DNA of 64,000 nt from Pseudomonas laurylsulfativorans (GCF_002906155.1 NZ_MUJK01000010.1:124001-188000), one strand, 5' to 3'; positions 1-10,032 are shown, counted from the first letter of the stretch. The notes: a model not told the origin generated them from the letters alone. Numbers and translations are program-made.

Positions 1-27
1 CATTACATAGAGCAGGCGCGCAGACAT
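1..27 (-). CDS. Start of a gene cut by the left window edge, possibly a DsbA-family thioredoxin-like protein
   Basis: Only nine codons are visible, reading M-S-A-R-L-L-Y-V-M from an ATG whose complement is at 25-27. The start lies three bases after the trhO stop, and a GAGG is present inside the end of trhO, so the two are probably translated from one message. From memory, pseudomonads often carry a DsbA-family protein here whose N-terminus resembles RLLYVMDPMCSWC. That identity is inferred from nine residues and position only. Confidence 0.35.
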
Positions 28-30
28 GGT

Positions 31-972
31 TCAGGCCTCGGAGGATGCTTGCTTATAGTTGTAGCCGATCGGGTGAGGCTGGTTGCGAGCCTTGGCCAGT
101 TCGATCTGCTTCTGCCGGTCGATGGCACTGCGACGGGTCTTCTCGCTCAGCTTATCCCAGCAATGCGGGCAACTGATGCCGGCCACGTAATGCTCGGACG
201 CGCGGTCTTCCACACTGACCGGTGTGCGGCAGGCATGACATTGGTCGTAGTCGCCCTCGCTCAGGTCATGGCGAACCGTCACGCGGTTATCGAACACGAA
301 GCAGTCACCCTGCCATTTGGTTTCTTCCTGCGGCACCTCTTCGAGGTACTTCAGGATGCCGCCCTTGAGGTGGTAAACCTCACCAAAACCCTCGCTGAGC
401 ATGTAGCTCGAGGCCTTCTCGCAGCGGATACCGCCGGTGCAGAACATCGCGACCTTCTTGTGCACGGCCGGATCGAAGTTGGCTTTGATGTAGTCTGGAA
501 ATTCGCGAAAACTCGTGGTTTTCGGGTCAATGGCGCCTTCGAAGGTACCGATCGAGACCTCGTAATCGTTACGGGTGTCGATCAACAGTACTTCCGGGTC
601 GCTGATCAACGCGTTCCAGTCTTGCGGATCGACGTAGCTGCCGACCTTTTTGTTCGGGTCCACGCCTGCCACGCCGAGGGTGACGATTTCTTTCTTGAGT
701 TTGACTTTGGTGCGGTAGAACGGCTGCTCGTCACAGTACGACTCTTTATGGTCGATATCGTCCATGCGCGGGTCGTTCTTGAGCCAGGCCATCAACCCGT
801 CGATGCCTTCGCGGCTGCCGGACACGGTGCCATTGATGCCTTCTTCGGCAATCAGCAGGGTGCCTTTGATGCCGTTGTCGACCATCGCTTGCAGCAGTGG
901 CTCGCGCAGGGCGACGTAATCTTCCAGGGTGACGAACTTATACAGTGCCGCCACGACAATCTGTTGTGTCAT
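31..972 (-). CDS. trhO: tRNA uridine 5-hydroxylase, rhodanese domain (TrhO/YceA)
   Basis: This 313-residue protein matches the TrhO (YceA, UPF0176) family, which makes 5-hydroxyuridine at wobble position 34 of tRNAs in an oxygen-dependent, prephenate-independent route. An N-terminal acylphosphatase-like region (about 1-95) is followed by a rhodanese domain (about 115-215) carrying the active-site loop [10 protein letters not shown] near residue 178. A C-terminal zinc-type cluster follows, with CHACRTP and CPHC. The length is normal for the family. The ATG at 972 starts the conserved [17 protein letters not shown] pair and the bolA terminator lie upstream, so it probably has its own promoter. 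Confidence 0.93.
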   Translation of the reverse strand: MTQQIVVAALYKFVTLEDYVALREPLLQAMVDNGIKGTLLIAEEGINGTVSGSREGIDGLMAWLKNDPRMDDIDHKESYCDEQPFYRTKVKLKKEIVTLGVAGVDPNKKVGSYVDPQDWNALISDPEVLLIDTRNDYEVSIGTFEGAIDPKTTSFREFPDYIKANFDPAVHKKVAMFCTGGIRCEKASSYMLSEGFGEVYHLKGGILKYLEEVPQEETKWQGDCFVFDNRVTVRHDLSEGDYDQCHACRTPVSVEDRASEHYVAGISCPHCWDKLSEKTRRSAIDRQKQIELAKARNQPHPIGYNYKQASSEA

Positions 973-1020
973 GGGTAAATCTCCAGGTGGCTACCCTCGT
1001 AAGGGGTGAACCGGATGCGA

Positions 1021-1046
1021 AAAAAAAAGCGCCGGGTTAGCGGCGC
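1021..1046 (-). terminator. Rho-independent terminator after bolA
   Basis: Read on the minus strand, a six-base GC stem (GCGCCG / CGGCGC, loop of six) is followed by eight T. It ends the leftward DUF2059-bolA transcript, after the REP pair and before trhO. Confidence 0.75.
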
Positions 1047-1073
1047 GCTGCATTCTAACAAAAATAACCTTCT

Positions 1074-1141
1074 CTGTAGGAGCCGGCTTGCCGGCGATAG
1101 CGATTTCGAAGACGCCATCGCCGGCAAGCCGGCTCCTACAG
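1074..1141. repeat. REP pair (GTAGGAGCCGGCTTGCCGG type)
   Basis: Two REP units face each other as an inverted pair, each with the GGAGCCGGCTTGCCGGCGAT core. They lie just downstream of bolA. The same REP family recurs across the window. Confidence 0.9.
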
Positions 1142-1150
1142 GGGGTAGCG

Positions 1151-1450
1151 TCAGTGTTTGCTACCGCCCGCACAGGTCGGCGAGGCCGGAGCCGCGTCGA
1201 TCTGTGCCCATTCCTCTGGCGTGTAGGTATGCAGCGCCAACGCATGGAACTCGCCCATCAGCTCGCCAAGCGTGCCGTAGACCTTCTGGTGACGCTTGAC
1301 CCGATTCAGGCCATCGAACTGCGCGCTGACCACCACGGCCTTGAAGTGGGTCTGCAAACCCCGGCTGTGCATGTGGCTCTCATCCAGCACTTGCAGATGC
1401 TCGGGCTGAAGCAGGGCCAGCGTCGATTCGATGCGTTGTTGCATGGTCAT
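1151..1450 (-). CDS. BolA family protein
   Basis: This 99-residue protein has the BolA fold signature: an N-terminal helix rich in Q/R/E, the SRGLQTHFKAVVVS segment, and the HQKVYGTLGELM helix with an HALAL strand. BolA proteins work with monothiol glutaredoxins in iron-sulfur cluster handling or act as stress-linked DNA-binding proteins; nothing here separates those roles. The ATG at 1450 has GGAG six bases upstream; a second in-frame ATG lies two codons later. It follows the DUF2059 gene by 12 bases, suggesting one transcript. Confidence 0.9.
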   Translation of the reverse strand: MTMQQRIESTLALLQPEHLQVLDESHMHSRGLQTHFKAVVVSAQFDGLNRVKRHQKVYGTLGELMGEFHALALHTYTPEEWAQIDAAPASPTCAGGSKH

Positions 1451-1462
1451 ACCGAACTCCGC

Positions 1463-1987
1463 TTAAGGCTTTTTCTTGGCTGGCGCAGCTGCGTCTTTCG
1501 GCGTCAGCTCGGTGGTCATGTCAGCCAGCAGCTTGTTGACCACCGGCACTGCGCTTTCCAGCTTGGCCTGGGTCATCTGGGCCGATTGCTGGGTCAGCTG
1601 GGGCATTTTTTCCATGACTTTCTTGCCCAGTGGCGACTGGTAGAACGCTACCAGGTCCTTGAGCTCGGATTCGGTGAAGTTGGTGGTGTAGAGCTTGACC
1701 ATATCCGGTTTCAGCTTGTTCCAGCCGATGGCCTGGTCCAGCGCGGCGTTGGCCTTGGCCTGGTAGGTTTCCAGCACGGCTTTTTTCGACTCAGGGGCTT
1801 TGGTCTGTTCAAACCGTTGGGCAAACATCTGCTGTACTTGCATGTACACCGGGGTGCCCAGTTTGTCAGCGTGTGCCATGGTCAGGAAAGCCTCGGCACT
1901 GGCGTTATGGCTGGCGGTGTCGGCAAGAACCTGGCCGCTGGCGCAGACCAAAGCGACGGCGGTACAGATGGCACGAAGACGAGTCAT
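1463..1987 (-). CDS. DUF2059 domain-containing secreted protein
   Basis: This 174-residue protein has a signal peptide (about 1-22, ending in GQVLA). The DUF2059 region (about 100-155) contains FTESELKDLVAFYQSPLGKKV, the family's hallmark. The function is unknown; the protein should be periplasmic. The C-terminus is short and lysine-rich. It lies 12 bases upstream of bolA and is divergent from fumC, an arrangement I recall from P. aeruginosa. The 1988-2179 gap should hold both promoters. Confidence 0.88.
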   Translation of the reverse strand: MTRLRAICTAVALVCASGQVLADTASHNASAEAFLTMAHADKLGTPVYMQVQQMFAQRFEQTKAPESKKAVLETYQAKANAALDQAIGWNKLKPDMVKLYTTNFTESELKDLVAFYQSPLGKKVMEKMPQLTQQSAQMTQAKLESAVPVVNKLLADMTTELTPKDAAAPAKKKP

Positions 1988-2179
1988 CGAGTTTCCTTTT
2001 CTAGCTGGCGAGGTAAGACCCCAAGGGCGTCCATTCTGCGCCTAAAAAAGTGTGTCGCTCAACCCCAAGCCTTGTCGCGCCTGATTTAGAGGGCTTCAAT
2101 GGTTCAAATCGAGACAGATGGAACCCCGGCCGTCGACCACGGCCTAAACTGCGCAATCGGACCTACAGGAGTGAGCAAG

Positions 2180-3574
2180 ATGAGCCGTATCGAAACCGAC
2201 AGCCTCGGCCAGGTTGAAGTCCCGGATGAAGCCTATTGGGGCGCTCAGACACAACGCTCGCTGATCAACTTCGCCATCGGCAACGAACGCATGCCGCTGG
2301 CGGTGCTGCATGCCCTGGCGCTGATCAAGAAAGCCGCGGCGCGGGTCAATGATCGCAACGGCGACGTGCCCGCCGATATCGCCCGCCTGATCGAGCAGGC
2401 GGCCGACGAAGTGCTCGACGGTGACCACGACGACCAGTTTCCGCTGGTGGTCTGGCAAACCGGCAGCGGCACCCAGAGCAACATGAACGTCAACGAAGTG
2501 ATCGCCGGTCGCGCCAACGAACTGGCGGGCAACCCGCGGGGCGGCAAATCCCCGGTGCACCCCAACGATCACGTCAATCGTTCCCAGAGTTCCAACGACT
2601 GCTTCCCCACCGCCATGCACATCGCGGCCGTCCAGGCGGTGCAACAGCATTTGCTGCCGGCGATCAGCGAACTGTCCGGCGGACTGGCCGAGCTGGCCGC
2701 GCGCCATATGAAACTGGTCAAGACCGGTCGCACCCACATGATGGACGCGACACCGATCAGCTTCGGTCAGGAAATCTCGGCCTTCATCGCGCAACTCGAT
2801 TACGCCGAGCGGGCGATCCGCAGCGCACTGCCCGCGGTCTGCGAGCTGGCCCAGGGCGGAACGGCCGTCGGCACCGGGCTGAATTCACCCCACGGCTTCG
2901 GTGAGGCCATCGCCGCGGAATTGGCCGCTCTCTCCGGATTGCCGTTTATCACCGCGCCGAACAAATTCGCCGCACTGGCCGGCCATGAGCCGCTGACCAC
3001 GCTGTCCGGCGCGCTGAAAACCCTCGCCGTGGCGCTGATGAAGATCGCCAACGACCTGCGTCTGCTGGGCTCCGGTCCGCGCGCCGGTTTCGCCGAAGTC
3101 AGGCTGCCGGCCAATGAACCAGGCAGCTCGATCATGCCGGGCAAGGTCAACCCGACCCAGTGCGAAGCGCTGTCAATGCTGGCCTGCCAGGTGTTGGGCA
3201 ACGACGTCGCCATCGGCTTTGCGGCCAGTCAGGGCCACTTGCAGTTGAACGTGTTCAAACCGGTGATCATCCATAACCTGCTGCAATCGATCCGTTTGCT
3301 GGCTGATGGCTGCAGCAACTTCCAGCAGCACTGCGTGGCCGGTCTGGAACCGGATGCGGAAAAAATGGCTGAACACCTGGAACGAGGCCTGATGTTGGTG
3401 ACCGCGCTCAACCCGCACATCGGCTATGACAAATCAGCGGAGATCGCCAAGAAGGCCTACAGCGAAGGCCTGACCTTGCGCGAGGCGGCGTTGCAGCTCG
3501 GGTATCTGACTGACGAAGAGTTCGATGCATGGGTGAGGCCGGAGAATATGCTGGAGGCCGGGGCCAAGGGCTGA
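2180..3574 (+). CDS. fumC: Class II fumarate hydratase
   Basis: This 464-residue enzyme interconverts fumarate and L-malate in the TCA cycle without an iron-sulfur cluster. The superfamily signature [11 protein letters not shown] is near residue 317, with [12 protein letters not shown] near residue 98 and the [14 protein letters not shown] loop. I start at ATG 2180 ([10 protein letters not shown]), which has AGGAG eight bases upstream. An upstream in-frame extension to 2099 lacks conserved sequence. It is divergent from DUF2059-bolA. Class II enzymes are often induced by oxidative or iron stress, but I see no clear Fur box. Confidence 0.96.
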   Translation: MSRIETDSLGQVEVPDEAYWGAQTQRSLINFAIGNERMPLAVLHALALIKKAAARVNDRNGDVPADIARLIEQAADEVLDGDHDDQFPLVVWQTGSGTQSNMNVNEVIAGRANELAGNPRGGKSPVHPNDHVNRSQSSNDCFPTAMHIAAVQAVQQHLLPAISELSGGLAELAARHMKLVKTGRTHMMDATPISFGQEISAFIAQLDYAERAIRSALPAVCELAQGGTAVGTGLNSPHGFGEAIAAELAALSGLPFITAPNKFAALAGHEPLTTLSGALKTLAVALMKIANDLRLLGSGPRAGFAEVRLPANEPGSSIMPGKVNPTQCEALSMLACQVLGNDVAIGFAASQGHLQLNVFKPVIIHNLLQSIRLLADGCSNFQQHCVAGLEPDAEKMAEHLERGLMLVTALNPHIGYDKSAEIAKKAYSEGLTLREAALQLGYLTDEEFDAWVRPENMLEAGAKG

Positions 3575-3599
3575 GTGCTGTAGCGCCTGATAGTCCGTC

Positions 3600-3674
3600 A
3601 TCGCGGGCAAGCCCGCTCCCACATTGGATCTTCGTCGCACATCAGATCCCTGTAGGAGCGGGCTTGCCCGCGAT
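3600..3674. repeat. REP pair (GGAGCGGGCTTGCCCGCGAT type)
   Basis: Inverted REP pair between the convergent fumC and EamA genes. The right-hand unit carries the GTAGGAGCGGGCTTGCCCGC form; the left unit is its near complement. Confidence 0.9.
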
Positions 3675-3689
3675 GAACGATGACGCGGT

Positions 3690-4649
3690 CTAACTGGCTG
3701 CCGTCCGCACCTTCCGCGCTTTCAGCCCCGCAATCAACGAAGGCCCCAATGCCACCAGCGCCGACCCCAACACCACCAGCACCGCGCCGCCATAACCCAG
3801 ACCATTGATCGTCTCGGCATGCACATAGTCGGGCCACAACCATGCCGCCATGGCTACCGCCGCAAAGGTCACCAGCGGCGTGATGGCCAGCGTCGCGCTG
3901 ACCCGGGAGGCTTCCCAATGGGCCAGGGCCTCGGCAAATGCGCCGTAGGCAATCAGGGTATTGAGGCAGCACGCCAGCAGCAACCATCCCTGCAACGGGT
4001 TCAACTGCAACGCTTCAAGCGGATGCACCCACGGCGTTAACAGCAACGCGCAAAACAGGTAGATCACCATCATCACCTGCAGCGAATTCCACACTGTCAG
4101 CAATTGCTTTTGCCCCAGGGCATAAAAGGTCCAGACCGTGGACGCCAGCAGCACCAGCAGCACGCCGGCGGTGTAGTCGGTCAGCGACGTGAGCAACTCA
4201 CTCAAGCGCTGGTTGAAAAACAGTGCGAAGCCGATCAGCAGCACGAGCAGGCCAATCCCCTGCCCCAGGCTGAAACGCTCCTTGAACACAAACAGGCTGG
4301 CGATCAGCAACATGATCGGGCCCATCTGCACCACCAGTTGCGCCGTGCCGGGGCTGAGCAGGTTCAGGCCCATCAAGTACAACACGTAGTTACCGACCAG
4401 GCCGAGCACTGCCATCAGCACCAGCCAGCCACCGCGAGGCCCGAGTACTTTGCGGCTGGGCAGACGCTTGGTCGCCGCCAGATAGATGAACAGACAGCTA
4501 CCAGAGACCATCAGGCGAAACCAGGTGACCGTCACCGGGTCCATTACCAGCAGCACTTGCTTGAGCTTGATCGGCAGGATTCCCCACAACAACGCGGTCA
4601 ACAAGGCCAGGAACAAGCCGTAAACCCAGCGACCCGATGAAATGTGCAT
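3690..4649 (-). CDS. EamA/DMT family inner-membrane transporter
   Basis: This 319-residue protein has about ten hydrophobic segments arranged as two EamA repeats (about 8-140 and 155-295), typical of the drug/metabolite transporter superfamily. Motifs include WGILPIKLKQ in helix 1 and the GNYVLYLMGLNLLSPGTAQLV segment of repeat one. Such proteins export amino acids or other metabolites; the substrate cannot be read from the sequence. It is a single gene convergent with fumC. The start at 4649 (MHISSGRWVYG) precedes the first helix directly. Confidence 0.85.
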   Translation of the reverse strand: MHISSGRWVYGLFLALLTALLWGILPIKLKQVLLVMDPVTVTWFRLMVSGSCLFIYLAATKRLPSRKVLGPRGGWLVLMAVLGLVGNYVLYLMGLNLLSPGTAQLVVQMGPIMLLIASLFVFKERFSLGQGIGLLVLLIGFALFFNQRLSELLTSLTDYTAGVLLVLLASTVWTFYALGQKQLLTVWNSLQVMMVIYLFCALLLTPWVHPLEALQLNPLQGWLLLACCLNTLIAYGAFAEALAHWEASRVSATLAITPLVTFAAVAMAAWLWPDYVHAETINGLGYGGAVLVVLGSALVALGPSLIAGLKARKVRTAAS

Positions 4650-4767
4650 GTGAACCCCAACGCCAACTGACAGGAGCCGTCATTCTAGGCCGGGAGCTGT
4701 GGTGTACACAGGCACAGTTTCGCGCTGGCCGCGAACGAAACTGTGCAGGTCGTAATGTGAAAGACCG

Positions 4768-4854
4768 CATCGCGAGCAAGCTCGCTCCCACAGGTTTTGT
4801 GGCGTACACAAAATTTATGATCGCCGCTAAACACTGTGGGAGAGAGCTTGCTCC
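4768..4854. repeat. REP pair, one unit degenerate
   Basis: The left unit reads ATCGCGAGCAAGCTCGCTCC. The right unit (from about 4834) is diverged after GTGGGAGAGAGCTTGCTC. Confidence 0.8.
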
Positions 4855-4905
4855 GGGAGGCGTTCCGACGATGGCTATCTAACTGACAACGGGAAATATC
4901 GAGGC

Positions 4906-6090
4906 TTAACGCACCGCCTCAAACAACCCCGTAGCCCCCATCCCGCCACCCACGCACATGGTGACGATGCCGTAACGCAGATTGCGTCGCTGCAACTCAC
5001 GAACGAGATGCCCGACCTGACGCGAGCCAGTCATGCCGAACGGGTGGCCGATGGAAATCGAGCCGCCGTTGACGTTGTACTTGTCGTTATCGATTTCAAG
5101 GCGATTTCGCGCGTACAAGCACTGCGAGGCGAACGCTTCGTTGAGTTCCCACAGGTCGATGTCATCAATTCGCAAGCCTTTGGCCTTGAGCAGTTTCGGT
5201 ACCGAAAACACCGGGCCGATACCCATCTCGTCCGGCGCGCAACCGGCCACGGTAAAACCGCGGAAGAACGCTTTCGGCTTGAGCCCCAGTTCCAGCGCTT
5301 TTTCCAGGCTCATCACCAGGGTCATGGACGCGCCGTCAGACAGCTGCGACGAGTTGCCGGCCGTGACCGAGCCATCTTCGGCAAACACCGGCTTCAACCC
5401 GGCCAGGCTTTCCAGGGTGGTGTCCGGGCGGTTGCAGTCATCGCGGTCGACAATGCCATCGAGAACCTGGGCCTGACCGGTCGCCTTGTCTTCAACGCGA
5501 TACTTCACCGCCATCGGCACGATTTCATCAGCGAACAGTCCGGCGGCCTGAGCCTCTGCGGTACGTTGCTGGCTTTGCAGGGCGTACACATCCTGCTCTT
5601 CACGGCTGACGCTGTAGCGACGCGCGACGATTTCGGCCGTCTGGCCCATCGGGAAGTAGATGCCCGGCACCTGCTCCTTGAGCAGCGGGTTGATCAGGTT
5701 GTCGGTGTTGACGCTTTTCATGGTCAGGCTGATGGACTCGACGCCGCCAGCGACGATGATGTCGCTGCACCCCGAAGCGATCTGGTTGGCAGCGATAGCG
5801 ATCGCCTGCAAGCCCGAGGAACAGAAGCGGTTGAGGGTCATGCCGGCCGTGCCGATGCCCAGGCGCGACAACACCGCGACGTTGCGACCGATGTTAAAAC
5901 CCTGGGCGCCTTCGTTTGAGCCGGCGCCAACGATGCAGTCCTCGACACTCGCCGGATCGATACCGGTGCGCGCCAACAGCGCATCGACACAGTGTGCCGC
6001 CATGTCGTCCGGGCGGGTCATGTTGAATTTACCGCGAAAGGACTTGGCCAGGCCGGTCCGCACGCTGTCGACGATCACCACTTCACGCAT
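4906..6090 (-). CDS. Acetyl-CoA acyltransferase (thiolase)
   Basis: This 394-residue thiolase catalyses thiolytic cleavage (or Claisen condensation) of 3-ketoacyl-CoA. The acylated cysteine is in NRFCSSGLQA (near residue 89). The conserved His is in NGGSISIGHPFG, and the C-terminal nucleophilic Cys is in MCVGGGMG. I use ATG 6090 (MREVVIVDS) because GAGG lies seven bases upstream; in-frame starts at 6102 and further upstream add unconserved residues. It stands alone, next to pap. It could serve fatty-acid or aromatic-acid beta-oxidation; no fad-type partner is adjacent. Confidence 0.92.
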   Translation of the reverse strand: MREVVIVDSVRTGLAKSFRGKFNMTRPDDMAAHCVDALLARTGIDPASVEDCIVGAGSNEGAQGFNIGRNVAVLSRLGIGTAGMTLNRFCSSGLQAIAIAANQIASGCSDIIVAGGVESISLTMKSVNTDNLINPLLKEQVPGIYFPMGQTAEIVARRYSVSREEQDVYALQSQQRTAEAQAAGLFADEIVPMAVKYRVEDKATGQAQVLDGIVDRDDCNRPDTTLESLAGLKPVFAEDGSVTAGNSSQLSDGASMTLVMSLEKALELGLKPKAFFRGFTVAGCAPDEMGIGPVFSVPKLLKAKGLRIDDIDLWELNEAFASQCLYARNRLEIDNDKYNVNGGSISIGHPFGMTGSRQVGHLVRELQRRNLRYGIVTMCVGGGMGATGLFEAVR

Positions 6091-6192
6091 GGCATACCTC
6101 ATTGTTGTTATCGGTTGAGAGTGGACCGAGCATAAGTCCAGCTCTTCACCGACCGCGACAATCATTCACCTCGCGTATGCGTAACCATCGTT

Positions 6193-7716
6193 TCAGTCCT
6201 TTTCCTTGTGCTTCTTGCTCTCATGCCGGTCAGACTTTTCGAACGCTTCTTCAAGGGCCCGGTTGATCGTGCGCAAGACTTTGACCCGCGCCCAGCGCTT
6301 GTCATTGGCCTCCACCAGGGTCCATGGCGCGATCTCGGTGCTGGTACGGTCGACCATGTCGCCGACCGCCGCGCGATAGTCATCCCATTTGTCACGGTTG
6401 CGCCAATCGTCATCGGTGATCTTGAAGCGTTTGAAGGGGATCTTTTCGCGCGCTTCAAAGCGCTCCAGTTGCGTCTGTTTGTCGATGGACAGCCAGAACT
6501 TGACCACGATCACCCCGGCATCGGTCAACTGTTCCTCGAAATCGTTGATCTCGCTGTACGCGCGCAACCAGTCTGCCGGGCTGCAAAAACCTTCGATGCG
6601 CTCCACCAACACCCGGCCATACCAGGAGCGGTCGAACACAGTGAACTTGCCCCGGGCCGGCAGATGCCGCCAGAAACGCCACAGGTACGGTTGCGCCCGT
6701 TCTTCCTCGGTGGGCGCGGCAATCGGCACAATGTTGTACTGGCGCGGATCAAGCGCCGCCGCTACCCGGCGGATCGCCCCGCCCTTGCCAGCCGCGTCAT
6801 TGCCCTCGAACACCGCCACCAGTGCGTGGCGGCGCATGCGTTTATCACGCATCAACCCGGAAAACCGCGCCTGCTCGGTGATCAGCTGTTCTTCGTAATC
6901 GTCTTTGTCCAACTGCAGGGTCAGGTCCAGGCTGTCGAGCAGGTTCACTTGATCGACACTGGGGAACACTGGCGCGGCGCTGACCTTTTCCGGATGGATC
7001 GTCGGCCGCGTCAATGCGCCCTGCAGGCCCGCCAGCAGAATCCGCCCCACGGCCAGACTGCGATAATGTGCATCCGCCCCGGCGATCACATGCCAGGGTG
7101 CATAGACACGGCTGGTTCGGCGCAGCACCCGTTCGCCATACTTCACGAACCTGTCGTAGGTTTGCGACTGCTGCCAGTCCAGCGGGCTGATGCGCCAGCT
7201 GTGCAGCGGGTCGTCAGCCAACGACTTGAGGCGTGCCTTCATCTGCTTCTTGGAGAGGTGAAACCAGAACTTGAAGATCAGCGCACCTTCATCGCACAGC
7301 ATCTTTTCCAGGCGTTCGGCGGCATTGATCGCCTGGTCGAGCCGCGGATCCTTGAACTCACCATGGACCCGCCCCTGCAGCATCTGGCTATACCAGTTGC
7401 CGAAAAAAATCCCCATGCGCCCCTTGGCCGGCAGCATCCGCCAGTAACGCCAGGCCGGTGGCCGCGCCAGCTCTTCGTCGGTTTGCTGATCGAACGTGCG
7501 AACCTCGATCAGGCGCGGGTCCATCCACTCGTTGAGCAACTTGATCGTCTCGCCCTTGCCCGCACCTTCAATGCCATTGATCAAAATGATCACCGGAAAG
7601 CGGCGTTGCTGCTGCAATTCGAATTGCGCTTCGAGCAACGCTTCGCGCAGGGCCGGGACTTCGGCGTCGTAGGTGTCTTTGTCGATGGCGTGATCGATTT
7701 CGGCAGATTCAAACAT
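6193..7716 (-). CDS. pap: Polyphosphate:AMP phosphotransferase, two PPK2 domains
   Basis: This 507-residue protein has two tandem PPK2 kinase domains (about 15-240 and 275-500). Each carries a Walker A motif, GIEGAGKGETI in the first and GNDAAGKGGAI in the second, and a lid/Walker B region (WFHLSKKQ and WLSIDKQTQ). Class II PPK2 enzymes phosphorylate AMP to ADP using polyphosphate. The domain duplication matches the known PAP architecture. ATG 7716 (MFESAEIDHA) has AGGGAG seven bases upstream; the longer reading to 7782 has no such support. It is adjacent to the thiolase, with 102 bases between them. Confidence 0.93.
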   Translation of the reverse strand: MFESAEIDHAIDKDTYDAEVPALREALLEAQFELQQQRRFPVIILINGIEGAGKGETIKLLNEWMDPRLIEVRTFDQQTDEELARPPAWRYWRMLPAKGRMGIFFGNWYSQMLQGRVHGEFKDPRLDQAINAAERLEKMLCDEGALIFKFWFHLSKKQMKARLKSLADDPLHSWRISPLDWQQSQTYDRFVKYGERVLRRTSRVYAPWHVIAGADAHYRSLAVGRILLAGLQGALTRPTIHPEKVSAAPVFPSVDQVNLLDSLDLTLQLDKDDYEEQLITEQARFSGLMRDKRMRRHALVAVFEGNDAAGKGGAIRRVAAALDPRQYNIVPIAAPTEEERAQPYLWRFWRHLPARGKFTVFDRSWYGRVLVERIEGFCSPADWLRAYSEINDFEEQLTDAGVIVVKFWLSIDKQTQLERFEAREKIPFKRFKITDDDWRNRDKWDDYRAAVGDMVDRTSTEIAPWTLVEANDKRWARVKVLRTINRALEEAFEKSDRHESKKHKEKD

Positions 7717-7802
7717 GAGCGGCTCCCTTCCAGATGTGAGCAAGACTAGCGGATGGACTTCTTCTGCGGGGAAGAAATACATTCATGGAGCAGACCCGAA
7801 TC

Positions 7803-7937
7803 CTGTGGCGAGGGGGCTTGCCCCCGTTCGGCTGCGAAGCAGTCGTCAAATCGATAGACTCGGGATTCCTGGCACAAAGTAGTCGCCTGGTTTGGGGCTG
7901 CTTCGCAACCCAACGGGGGCAAGCCCCCTCGCCACAA
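7803..7937. repeat. Long inverted repeat, GTGGCGAGGGGGCTTGCCCCC type, copy 1
   Basis: The arms GTGGCGAGGGGGCTTGCC and its complement enclose about 90 bases of variable sequence that itself contains TGCGAAGCAG / CTGCTTCGCA. It fills most of the 336-base gap between pap and mnmC, where no gene is seen. Copies 2 and 3 are at 38144 and 48334. Confidence 0.88.
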
Positions 7938-8052
7938 AAGCCTTTCGCGCATCCTCGAAGTTTCGCTGATCCAGGTTTGTATGCATTGCCACGAATCAAG
8001 CACCACACTTTCAATCGGCTAGAATGGCCGCCTTGCCGTTGCAGAGCCTGCC

Positions 8053-10032
8053 ATGAAACCTGTATTGCCCCACGCCCAACTCGACTGGGACGACCAAGGT
8101 CGCCCGTATTCGCGAGTGTTCGACGACGTGTACTTCTCCGACCAGTCAGGGCTGGATGAAACCCGCTATGTGTTCATCGAGCAGAATCGCCTGGCCGAAC
8201 GCTTTGCCGCCTTGCCCGAGGGCGGAAGGCTGGTTATCGGTGAAACGGGGTTTGGCACCGGGCTGAATTTTCTGTGTGCCTGGCAGGTGTTCGAGCAACA
8301 CGCGGCGGCCGGAGCGCGGCTGCATTTTGTCAGCGTCGAGAAGTACCCGCTGAGCCCGGCCGACTTGCAACGGGCTCTGGCGCTGTGGCCGGAACTCAAG
8401 GTGTTTGCCGATCAACTGCTTGAGCAATACGTGGCCATCCATCAGGGCTTTCAGCGCCTGACGCTGGATAACGGCCGCGTGACCCTGACGTTGCTGATCG
8501 GCGACGCGCTGGAACAACTGCCGCAACTCGATGCCCGGATCGACGCCTGGTTTCTCGACGGTTTCGCTCCGGCGAAAAACCCCGACATGTGGACCGCCGA
8601 GCTGTTTGCTGAACTGGCTCGGCTGGCCGCTCCCGGTGCGTCCATCAGCACCTTCACCAGCACCGGCTGGGTGCGGCGCCTGCTCAACGCCGCCGGCTTC
8701 AAGATGAAACGCACCCCCGGCATCGGCCACAAATGGGAGATCCTGCGCGGCGAGTTCCTCGGCTGGCCCCAAGACGTGCCCGCCCCGGCGCCCGATAAAC
8801 CCTGGTTTGCCCGCCCGGCCCCACTGGCTGGCGAACGCCGGGCGCTGGTGATCGGTGCCGGGCTGGCCGGCTGTGCGAGCGCTGCCAGCCTCGCCGCGCG
8901 GGGCTGGCAAGTGACTGTGCTGGAGCGTCACGACGACATCGCCCGGGAAGCTTCGGGCAATCCGCAGGGCGTGCTCTACCTGAAGTTATCGGCCCATGGC
9001 ACAGCGCTGTCGCAAATGATCGTCAGCGGATTCGGCTATACCCGGCGACGGCTCGAACACTTGCAAAGGGGCCGCGACTGGGACGACTGCGGCGTGTTGC
9101 AACTGGCCTTCAATGCCAAGGAGGCCGAGCGTCAGGCGCAGCTGGCGGCGGCGTTTCCGGCGGACTTGCTACACCTGCTGGATCAACCCGAGGCGCAGGC
9201 CGTGGCCGGTATCGGGCTGGCAAGCGGAGGCCTGTTCTATCCCGAAGGCGGCTGGGTTCATCCCCCGGCGCTGTGCCAGTGGCAGGCCGGGCACCCGCGA
9301 GTTCAATTGCTCACCCATCGCGATGCGCTGGAACTGCGCAAGGTTGGGGATCAGTGGCAAGCCTGGAACGGCGAACGTTTGCTCGCCAGCGCGCCGGTGG
9401 TGGTACTCGCCGGTGCCGCCGAAATCCGGCGCTTCCCCGAAAGTGCCGAGTTGCCGCTCAAACGCATTCGCGGGCAAATCACCCGCCTGACGCAAACCCC
9501 GCAAAGCCAGGCCCTGGGCACCGTGGTGTGCGCCGAAGGCTATGTCGCCCCAGCGCGCTTGGGCGAGCACACGCTGGGAGCCAGTTTTGATTTCAAGAGC
9601 GATGACCTGACGCCGACCACGGCCGAACACCTGGGCAATCTGGCCATGCTCGAAGAGATTTCCCACGATCTGGTCGAGCGACTGGAGATCGAACACCTGG
9701 ACCCCGAGAGCCTTCAGGGTCGCGCTGCGTTTCGTTGCACCAGCCCTGACTATTTGCCAATCGTCGGGCCTTTGGCCGACAGCCAGGCGTTCGCTCAGGC
9801 GTATGCAGCGCTGGGCAAGGATGCCCGACAGGTGCCAGACGTCGAATGCCCATGGCTTGGGGGTTTGTACATCAACAGCGGCCACGGCTCGCGCGGCCTG
9901 ATCACCGCGCCGCTGTCCGGTGAATTGCTGGCAGCCTGGCTGGACAACGAACCCCTGCCGCTGCCCAGAAGCGTGGCCGAAGCCTGTCATCCCAATCGGT
10001 TTGCCTTGCGGCGCCTGATCCGGGGCAAATAG
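8053..10032 (+). CDS. mnmC: Bifunctional tRNA mnm5s2U34 biosynthesis enzyme MnmC
   Basis: This 659-residue fusion performs the last two steps of mnm5s2U synthesis at tRNA position 34. The N-terminal methyltransferase (MnmD, about 1-240) has the SAM-binding loop GETGFGTGLNF (near residue 64) and DGFAPAKNPDMW (near 173). The C-terminal FAD oxidoreductase (about 262-659) has the dinucleotide fold VIGAGLAGCASAASL (near 263) and converts cmnm5 to nm5. Both halves are intact and the length is normal for gammaproteobacterial MnmC. It is transcribed alone, 170 bases before the NAGGN operon. Confidence 0.96.
   Translation: MKPVLPHAQLDWDDQGRPYSRVFDDVYFSDQSGLDETRYVFIEQNRLAERFAALPEGGRLVIGETGFGTGLNFLCAWQVFEQHAAAGARLHFVSVEKYPLSPADLQRALALWPELKVFADQLLEQYVAIHQGFQRLTLDNGRVTLTLLIGDALEQLPQLDARIDAWFLDGFAPAKNPDMWTAELFAELARLAAPGASISTFTSTGWVRRLLNAAGFKMKRTPGIGHKWEILRGEFLGWPQDVPAPAPDKPWFARPAPLAGERRALVIGAGLAGCASAASLAARGWQVTVLERHDDIAREASGNPQGVLYLKLSAHGTALSQMIVSGFGYTRRRLEHLQRGRDWDDCGVLQLAFNAKEAERQAQLAAAFPADLLHLLDQPEAQAVAGIGLASGGLFYPEGGWVHPPALCQWQAGHPRVQLLTHRDALELRKVGDQWQAWNGERLLASAPVVVLAGAAEIRRFPESAELPLKRIRGQITRLTQTPQSQALGTVVCAEGYVAPARLGEHTLGASFDFKSDDLTPTTAEHLGNLAMLEEISHDLVERLEIEHLDPESLQGRAAFRCTSPDYLPIVGPLADSQAFAQAYAALGKDARQVPDVECPWLGGLYINSGHGSRGLITAPLSGELLAAWLDNEPLPLPRSVAEACHPNRFALRRLIRGK

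Noticed and set aside
49-978. Long plus-strand frame of over 300 codons
   Set aside because: It is the antisense shadow of trhO, with no recognisable domain.
6208-7749. Plus-strand frame of over 500 codons
   Set aside because: Shadow of the polyphosphate:AMP phosphotransferase gene.
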